64,000 bases of DNA, taken from the NCBI GenBank assembly GCA_027485855.1, contig JAIXQD010000033.1, positions 124,001 through 188,000 of the forward strand, written 5' to 3'. The first letter of the stretch is position 1; each line of letters opens with the position of its first letter. A model generated the notes under the pieces. The model did not search any database and was not told the DNA's origin. It saw only the letters and a list, made by a program, of their open reading frames with translations. Below are positions 57,266-64,000 of the stretch, piece by piece. The position numbers were made by a program, and so were the translations under genes. This DNA comes from Rickettsiales bacterium. GTDB taxonomy: Bacteria > Pseudomonadota > Alphaproteobacteria > G027485855.

Positions 57266-58543
57266 CTTATCATGCCCCGGGCGAGGGTATTTCGAGTCAA
57301 ACGATGGCGCCTGTGGCTTCGCCACCCCACCTTCAACTGCCCCACCTTGCTCAATATCAGCCTGACTTGCTTTTGGGCCCGTCCTACCGACAATATCGGC
57401 CATATAAGCCTCACGCCTTGCTTCTTTTTCGGCCTTGCGTCGTGCGACCATCGCGTCAAAATCAGCGGCATCATCGATAATGCGCTTTGTGTGAGCTCGG
57501 CGTTCAGCCTGCTCCTCTTCCCACTTATCCAACACGGGCTTTTGCTCTACCTTATCGCCCAGTGCTTTGGCGGCTTTCTCTAAATAAGCCACACGTATCG
57601 CTGTGAGTGGGTGAAGTTTAAACAGCTCACCAATTTTCGCAAGAACCGAGATTTCCGGCTCATGAGATTCATCTATTTTCTTTATGGCCGATGCCAGCGC
57701 CAACGGGTCACGCGACAAACGCACCGAGATGAGATCGGCCATTTTCTCATGGCGGCGGCTAATAAATGAATGAGCCATGGCGGTGCAGATATTTGCCCCA
57801 ACCATCACCCCGAGCGTGCCCCAAAAAGGCAGGGCCGTAAAAAATGATGCGCCCAGCGCCGCCAGCCCCAATATTGCCGTTGTTTGTCTGACAATGCCGG
57901 TAAATTGATGAAGGCCCACATGGTTTAAAGAAGCATGCGCCACTTCATGCGCAATTACTGCCCGCATTTCTCGTTTGGTGAGTTTTCTCAAAGCTTCCGC
58001 TGAAACCATAAAAGACTCAGCCCCCAAACCAGAAGCCATAGCCACTAAATTCAACTTCCTGCTTTTGCTTCTATCAACGCGATAGTTTTTATCAAAATAA
58101 TCACAAAAGATAATTTGCGGGGCAGGCATTTTTGTAGCCTTGCTCATTTGTGTTTTGCCCCACATCTCGGCCAAATCTTGCTGCAGCTCGGGCATGCGTG
58201 GGGCAATGTCCCTATAATCTGGCTTATTAATATCAGCGATAAGAATATATTCCTCAGCCATCTTACTGCCACCCAAAACACCACCAACTTTATTAGTTTT
58301 CATTGCCCCTACGGCTTTATAGGCTTTTCTCACCGCTAAGGCCGCGCCCGCCGCACCAATTATGATAGCTGCCGGCAAACCCACGGCACGGCGGCAACGC
58401 CCGCCGACCCACAGCATGGCGGCAGTAGCAACCGAATAGCCCGCAATGCGCACGCTGGTATCTTTCACATCGGTCACAATATTTTTGGGCACCACCGCAT
58501 CAAACTCGGTCGGTATTTTGCTGGTTTCTTTATATAAGTTCAT
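57260..58543 (-). CDS. M48 family metallopeptidase, membrane, third copy
   Basis: 427 residues, no signal peptide. Two hydrophobic helices near 32-65, zinc motif HEVAH at 199-203, two more helices about 220-260, and the third ligand in HEKMADLISVRLSRDP. HtpX-like, with a charged C-terminal tail after about 340. The block ISVRLSRDPLALASAI matches ILAIRLSRDPLAMANAL of the paralogue at 51963. Start at 58543, where the methionine MNLYKE follows AAAAGG. Confidence 0.86.
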   Translation of the reverse strand: MNLYKETSKIPTEFDAVVPKNIVTDVKDTSVRIAGYSVATAAMLWVGGRCRRAVGLPAAIIIGAAGAALAVRKAYKAVGAMKTNKVGGVLGGSKMAEEYILIADINKPDYRDIAPRMPELQQDLAEMWGKTQMSKATKMPAPQIIFCDYFDKNYRVDRSKSRKLNLVAMASGLGAESFMVSAEALRKLTKREMRAVIAHEVAHASLNHVGLHQFTGIVRQTTAILGLAALGASFFTALPFWGTLGVMVGANICTAMAHSFISRRHEKMADLISVRLSRDPLALASAIKKIDESHEPEISVLAKIGELFKLHPLTAIRVAYLEKAAKALGDKVEQKPVLDKWEEEQAERRAHTKRIIDDAADFDAMVARRKAEKEARREAYMADIVGRTGPKASQADIEQGGAVEGGVAKPQAPSFDSKYPRPGHDKR

Positions 58544-58635
58544 GGCGGCGCCTTTTGAAAAAAAAACATTTCGATAGCGCCAGAATAACATGCCACTTTG
58601 AAAGTAAAGCGACAAACCACAACAAAAAAAGCCAA

Positions 58636-58674
58636 AGAAAAAAAGAGCGGCGCCCGATTGCTGGGGCGCCGCTC
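58636..58674 (-). terminator. groESL terminator
   Basis: An 11 bp stem gagcggcgccc (58645-58655) with gggcgccgctc (58664-58674); a T run follows on the minus strand. Downstream of groL. Confidence 0.92.
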
Positions 58675-58719
58675 CTCACTGTAACTTTACTGATTTATAC
58701 TATAAACTTATGGATTTAC

Positions 58720-60387
<1,668 letters not shown>

Positions 60388-60429
60388 TTAGGAATTAAAA
60401 CTTATGTAACAAAACTGGGCACAGTAAGC

Positions 60430-60744
60430 TTAGGCGGCCTTTTTGGCTTTGCCGGTTTGCTCAATGATGCCCATAATGTCGCTCTCTTTCATGATGAGCA
60501 GATCTTCGCCATCGAGCTTCACTTCGGTGCCCGACCATTTGCCAAACAGCACTCTGTCGCCGGCTTTCACATCGAGCGCGCGCAATTTGCCGTGTTCGTC
60601 AACAGCACCGGGGCCTACGGCCACAATTTCGCCTTCCATGGGCTTTTCCTTGGCGGTATCGGGGATGATGATGCCACCGGTGGTTTTGGTTTCGCCTTCT
60701 AAGCGACGCACCACAACACGATCATGCAGGGGACGAAAACGCAT
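60430..60744 (-). CDS. groS: Co-chaperonin GroES
   Basis: 104 residues. Starts [14 protein letters not shown]; the mobile loop [14 protein letters not shown] and [16 protein letters not shown] are typical. 63 bp before groL. Controlled by a CIRCE element upstream. Confidence 0.98.
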   Translation of the reverse strand: MRFRPLHDRVVVRRLEGETKTTGGIIIPDTAKEKPMEGEIVAVGPGAVDEHGKLRALDVKAGDRVLFGKWSGTEVKLDGEDLLIMKESDIMGIIEQTGKAKKAA

Positions 60745-60804
60745 ATTTTTGCTCCGTTCTTAGGTGTCTATTTTAAGTCAATCTTCTGGCCGCCACCGTC
60801 GCTG

Positions 60805-60831
60805 TTAGCACTCGATGGCCGCGAGTGCTAA
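60805..60831. promoter_or_regulatory. CIRCE operator (HrcA site)
   Basis: Perfect inverted repeat ttagcactc (60805-60813), nine-base spacer, gagtgctaa (60823-60831). This is the exact consensus for the HrcA heat-shock repressor. It sits just downstream of the predicted -10, over the likely transcription start. Confidence 0.97.
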
Positions 60832-60832
60832 A

Positions 60833-60861
60833 CATTTAGTGACTGGTAGAGTGCTTTTCAA
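60833..60861 (-). promoter_or_regulatory. groESL promoter
   Basis: On the minus strand TTGAAA (60856-60861) and CTAAAT or TAAATG (60833-60839) are 16-17 bp apart. CTTGAAA also fits a sigma-32 -35 element, so both vegetative and heat-shock forms could use it. Confidence 0.6.
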
Positions 60862-61114
60862 GGATAATCCTCAACAAAAGCTTAATATGCACCAGCGGGC
60901 AACAGGGCGCACAATGTTAAAGCATTGATAAATATAACATAAATGCGCTTTTTAGAGAAAAGATGCAATTTTAGATAAAATCCCGATACATTATTACGCG
61001 CTATTGTCTTAACCATAATTTTAGAAAGCCCGACATAACATAAAATTATTGGCACAACATTTGAATGTATATTTCAGCGTTTGGGGATATTTCTAAGTCG
61101 CAAGGGAGGCGTGT
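60862..61114. other. AT-rich intergenic region between groES promoter and usg
   Basis: About 250 bp with no gene or RNA that I can recognise; AT rich from about 60930. GGGAGG at its right end is the usg ribosome site. Confidence 0.6.
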
Positions 61115-61438
61115 ATGGCTCACTTATTTGATGTCGGTCGCGTACCGGTTTTAGGTCAGGGCAGCGATCTTGCCAAACAGCTTCATGATTACCGCCTCAC
61201 CACTGCCGAAATCCTTTATAGCTTCCCGGATTTTCCTAATTTGCTGCAAACCTTTATCTGGCAGGATTACGACCTCTCGCCGCGCTTTCCGGTACTGCGC
61301 AAATTTTTAGGTTTCTGGGAAAAAAATATTGAAGGCCGCGTGGCCACCGTGCGGGTGAGTGCGCTTACCGAAATTACACCAGGTAAAATGCGCCATGCGC
61401 AACATGAGTTTAGCATCAACCAACTGCGCCTCAACTAA
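61115..61438 (+). CDS. usg: Usg family protein
   Basis: 107 residues. LTTAEILYSFPDFPNLLQTF and WQDYDLSPRFPVLRKFLGFW are the core of the Usg family, named for an ORF upstream of trpFBA in Caulobacter. Function unknown. Strong GGGAGG ribosome site. No trp genes are nearby. A second in-frame TAA follows the stop at 12 bp. Confidence 0.88.
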   Translation: MAHLFDVGRVPVLGQGSDLAKQLHDYRLTTAEILYSFPDFPNLLQTFIWQDYDLSPRFPVLRKFLGFWEKNIEGRVATVRVSALTEITPGKMRHAQHEFSINQLRLN

Positions 61439-61456
61439 CACTGCCACTAAAGCGCG

Positions 61457-62341
61457 TTAGTCTGCTTTCAGCACTACCAAAATAGCGGCACAGGCCACAA
61501 TGCCCAGCCCCGACCAAATATCGGCGTCTTCGCGCTTACCCAAAATGCGGTAAATGCCCAAAATAAACACCGCATCCAAAAACTTTACGGCGGGGATAAA
61601 AGCCGGGTTATCAACATAAAAATAAGCGGCTACAGTAAGGCAAACCATGGCCGATGTTACCACACCAAGGCATAGGCCACGCGCTGCTGTGGCCTTATTA
61701 AACACCTCAGCCAGCGGCAAAGGGCGACGCCACAATAACCACAAGCTCCAACAAGCCAGCATTACCAGCGCTTCAAAAAACACATAGGCATAGGGGCCTT
61801 GCTTAATATCAAGCTGACCCACCACCAACTTAGCCATAATCGGGCCAAGAATAGCCGCAACAAAGACAAACCAAATGGCCCTAAAGGCCTCACGGCTTAA
61901 AGCACAACGGCGCAAGCGCGAGGCAAAAAACGCCACACCACAGAAGGTCGCAAAAATCAGCACGCTGCGCTCGGGTGAGGCTAAATATTTCTGCCATAAA
62001 TCTTGGTCGAGCAGCAGCCATAATAAAAATGTCAGCACACTGGCCGCTGGCAATAGACGCGATACAACTGCCGCACCCACTTTGGGCAAGGCTTGAAAAA
62101 ACACGACATCGCTTATCACCCACAAAAAGGCCTGTATTGTGACCAGCAGATAAAACCAAGGGTTACTGGGCACGCCAAAATAAAATATGAACGGCACCAT
62201 AATTACGGCACAGCCCACCTTGGCCCAATAGGCCGCCGCCAAACCCGGCAAGCGAAAGCGCTCGGCCAAAACCATCATGCTGGCCGATAAAATGGCCGCC
62301 AGCAAACCTAACAGCGCCCAAAGGGGAAGTGCAAAAGTCAC
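61457..62341 (-). CDS. DMT-type (EamA-like) membrane permease
   Basis: 294 residues, about ten hydrophobic helices in two halves (PLWALLGLLAAILSASMMVL at the start; VKFLDAVFILGIYRILGKRE near the end), the layout of drug/metabolite transporters. Substrate cannot be predicted. Convergent with usg, 18 bp apart. Confidence 0.75.
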   Translation of the reverse strand: MTFALPLWALLGLLAAILSASMMVLAERFRLPGLAAAYWAKVGCAVIMVPFIFYFGVPSNPWFYLLVTIQAFLWVISDVVFFQALPKVGAAVVSRLLPAASVLTFLLWLLLDQDLWQKYLASPERSVLIFATFCGVAFFASRLRRCALSREAFRAIWFVFVAAILGPIMAKLVVGQLDIKQGPYAYVFFEALVMLACWSLWLLWRRPLPLAEVFNKATAARGLCLGVVTSAMVCLTVAAYFYVDNPAFIPAVKFLDAVFILGIYRILGKREDADIWSGLGIVACAAILVVLKAD

Positions 62342-62516
62342 GGCATTTCGCTCACAAGAAAGTTTTTAGCAAGAGCAAGATTCATGCTTTATGCGCATTT
62401 ATCCAAAGCCAAGATTGACACAGGCCACACAAGCTCGCTAGCTTATTTTATTGGTGTGTTTTCCCCTGCTTGCTTACCTCGCCCGCCCGTTTCCCCCGCT
62501 CGCAAAAAGGTATCCC

Positions 62517-63359
62517 ATGACCCACGCCGCACCCAACCAAGCAAACGCCGACCCCTTCGCCCAGCATGGCATCAAATATTTATCGGCCAGCAGCATCAAT
62601 AAATTTGAGCGTTCAAAAACCGAGTGGGTTTTGGCCAATCTGTTTCCACGGGTAAAGGGCGAAAAGGGCCCCGCATTTTTTGCGCGCGGCACGGCCATTG
62701 AAGATGGCATCAATGAATATTTCAACAGCCGCAACAAGCTTGAGGCACAAGCGGCCATGTGGAGCAGCTTTATAAAACAGCTCGACCGCGTCGATGATAG
62801 TCTTTCCAACCGCCAGCAACAGGCGCGCAATATGGTGTTTATGCTGGAGCAAGCCATAAAAGTTGTTGATACAATGCCCGCCATTATGCCGCCGCCCGCA
62901 GGCCAGCATCAATGGGGGGTTGAGTTTGCTGTGCCGGGCATTGGCCCGCGCTTTCGTGGCATGCTCGATTACCGCTTTGACGCACCCAATCTGGTGGTTG
63001 ATCTTAAAACAAAAAACCAAATGCCGGCACACGCCTTGCCCGAAGATATTCGGCAAATGGCAATTTACCAGCAAGGCATGCCGCAAGCCTATATGGCGAT
63101 TTTAACGGTATCCACACAGCAGGCAAAATTAGTGCAGCTAACTGACACTGAAATAAAGGCCGCCTGGCAAGATGTGCTCAACATAACCGCTAAAATGAGC
63201 GCTTTTTTGGCGCAAAGCACCAATCGTGATACTTTGCTTAAGCTGGCTATGGCTGATGATGCAAAAAATGGCATCACGCCGCGCTTGCCAAAAACTATGC
63301 CTGTAGGCACGTCGGTAAAGTTACCGGCCGCCAGCAATAGCAACAAGCCACAACCTTAA
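62517..63359 (+). CDS. PD-(D/E)XK nuclease family protein
   Basis: 280 residues, RecB/phage-exonuclease type. Motifs: RGTAIEDG (57-64), GMLDYRF (D151), VVDLKTK (D162, K164) and QMAIYQQGM (Q180, Y184). The His usually following GTA is replaced by Glu at this position. AAAAAGG before ATG 62517; longer readings lack a site. No recombination or phage genes adjoin. After the stop a 13 bp repeat begins with the TAA itself (63357-63382). Confidence 0.82.
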   Translation: MTHAAPNQANADPFAQHGIKYLSASSINKFERSKTEWVLANLFPRVKGEKGPAFFARGTAIEDGINEYFNSRNKLEAQAAMWSSFIKQLDRVDDSLSNRQQQARNMVFMLEQAIKVVDTMPAIMPPPAGQHQWGVEFAVPGIGPRFRGMLDYRFDAPNLVVDLKTKNQMPAHALPEDIRQMAIYQQGMPQAYMAILTVSTQQAKLVQLTDTEIKAAWQDVLNITAKMSAFLAQSTNRDTLLKLAMADDAKNGITPRLPKTMPVGTSVKLPAASNSNKPQP

Positions 63360-63382
63360 AGCTGTCGTATAAAGCCGTCCTG
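63357..63382 (+). repeat. 13 bp duplication starting at a stop codon
   Basis: taaagctgtcgta (63357-63369, stop first) and taaagccgtcctg (63370-63382) match at 10 of 13 bases. Confidence 0.75.
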
Positions 63383-63424
63383 TTTTTAGCTGACCTATTT
63401 TTAGCTGGGCTATTTTTTGTCGCC
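63380..63424 (-). repeat. Three 15 bp units across the phaR stop
   Basis: Minus-strand units ggcgacaaaaaatag (63424-63410, true stop), cccagctaaaaatag (63409-63395) and gtcagctaaaaacag (63394-63380). The second and third match at 12 of 15; the second ends in an in-frame TAG, the third in CAG. Confidence 0.9.
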
Positions 63425-64000
63425 GGTTTTTGGCGCAAGGCCCTGCTGCATCGCGGCCATTTTTTGCTGCAATTCTTGCAGATTATTGGTCATCTGCGTT
63501 TGCATATTTTGCGTGGCATCCGTGCTAAAAGCCGCAAAGGGGCTAAACATTTTCATGGCCTGTTCAATGAGTGCCATATTTTGTTTGCCGGCTTGCTCAA
63601 GCGCTTGCATCGGCATGTTAAACGGAAACATACCGCCAAGATTAGCTTGCAAGGTTTGGCGCATCTGCTCTTGATTGCGGGTAAATTCTGAAAAACTATG
63701 TTCTAAATATTTGGGCACCAACCAATCGGCACCACCGCCATAAAACTTAATCAGCTGACGCATAAAACTAATCGGCAATAAATTATCGCCCTTGCCCTCT
63801 TGCTCAACGATAATTTGCGTTAACACCGAGCGGGTGAGCTCTTCGCCGGTTTTGGCATCATAGACATTAAATTCTTGCCCTTGCTTGATCATGTCGCACA
63901 AATCATCGAGCGTGACGTAAGTGCTGGTCGCCGTATTATAAAGCCGACGATTAGCGTATTTTTTAATCGTAATCGCATCCAGTTTTTTGCTTTGTGGTTT
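63410..64000 (-). CDS. phaR: PhaR polyhydroxyalkanoate regulator (5' end cut)
   Basis: DNA-binding repressor of polyhydroxyalkanoate granule genes. The visible N-terminal part reads ITIKKYANRRLYNTATSTYV then LDDLCDMIKQGQ, the PHB/PHA accumulation regulator DNA-binding domain, followed by the ISFMRQLIKFYGG segment and a Met/Gln-rich helical C-terminus. The frame is open at the window edge, so the first residues are missing; about 196 codons are seen. Confidence 0.92.
   Translation of the reverse strand, partial: KPQSKKLDAITIKKYANRRLYNTATSTYVTLDDLCDMIKQGQEFNVYDAKTGEELTRSVLTQIIVEQEGKGDNLLPISFMRQLIKFYGGGADWLVPKYLEHSFSEFTRNQEQMRQTLQANLGGMFPFNMPMQALEQAGKQNMALIEQAMKMFSPFAAFSTDATQNMQTQMTNNLQELQQKMAAMQQGLAPKTGDKK

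Overview
This 64 kb window is chromosomal DNA of an alphaproteobacterium with close to balanced base composition. Lineage markers are a BamF-type (DUF3035) lipoprotein next to lspA, a Usg-family protein, a PhaR polyhydroxyalkanoate regulator, a two-domain cold-shock protein, a PleC/DivJ-type histidine kinase, and a zinc-ribbon/DUF3426 membrane protein. I cannot fix the order; Rhodospirillales- or Micavibrionales-like is a guess. I see 56 protein genes. M16 (left edge) and phaR (right edge) are cut by the window. I found no rRNA, tRNA, CRISPR array, transposase or integrase.

Left part (1-25.7 kb): mostly core genes. A minus-strand operon runs ribF-ileS-lspA-bamF-like-M16 peptidase. Next is pyrC, a PilT/DotB-like ATPase and pyrE, then hisS, a large class A penicillin-binding protein, an ankyrin-repeat protein, rpmE, gltX, rpmI-rplT, and pheS-phosphatase-pheT-lepA.

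Middle (25.7-49.2 kb): a degenerate array of lepA 3' ends, an unknown gene, an M48 lipoprotein, a SpoVK/CbbX-type AAA+ protein, an SDR protein and fadD, csp, adenosine deaminase, a lpxD-acp-fabF lipid A group, bacterioferritin, a low-GC CheD-like gene, a PAS-GGDEF-EAL protein, clpB, a Gtr-like glycosylation group (GT-C, DPM-like GT2, GtrA, second GT2), and a pentapeptide-repeat protein.

Right part (49.2-64 kb): a histidine kinase, two cytoplasmic or membrane M48 paralogues, a HIT protein with a HisA-like protein lacking canonical catalytic residues, hslVU, groESL under a perfect CIRCE element, usg, a DMT permease, a PD-(D/E)XK nuclease and phaR.

Most notable non-gene structure: at several gene 3' ends the stretch holding the stop codon is tandemly repeated (clpB, the AAA+ gene, the third M48 gene, the small gene at 56629, phaR), often at 12 or 15 bp so that amber codons recur in frame. 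At lepA whole 3' ends recur with only synonymous changes. Other notable points are the CheD-like protein, the HisA-like protein, a 95 bp antisense overlap between an M48 gene and a HIT gene, and a terminator that appears separated from bfr.
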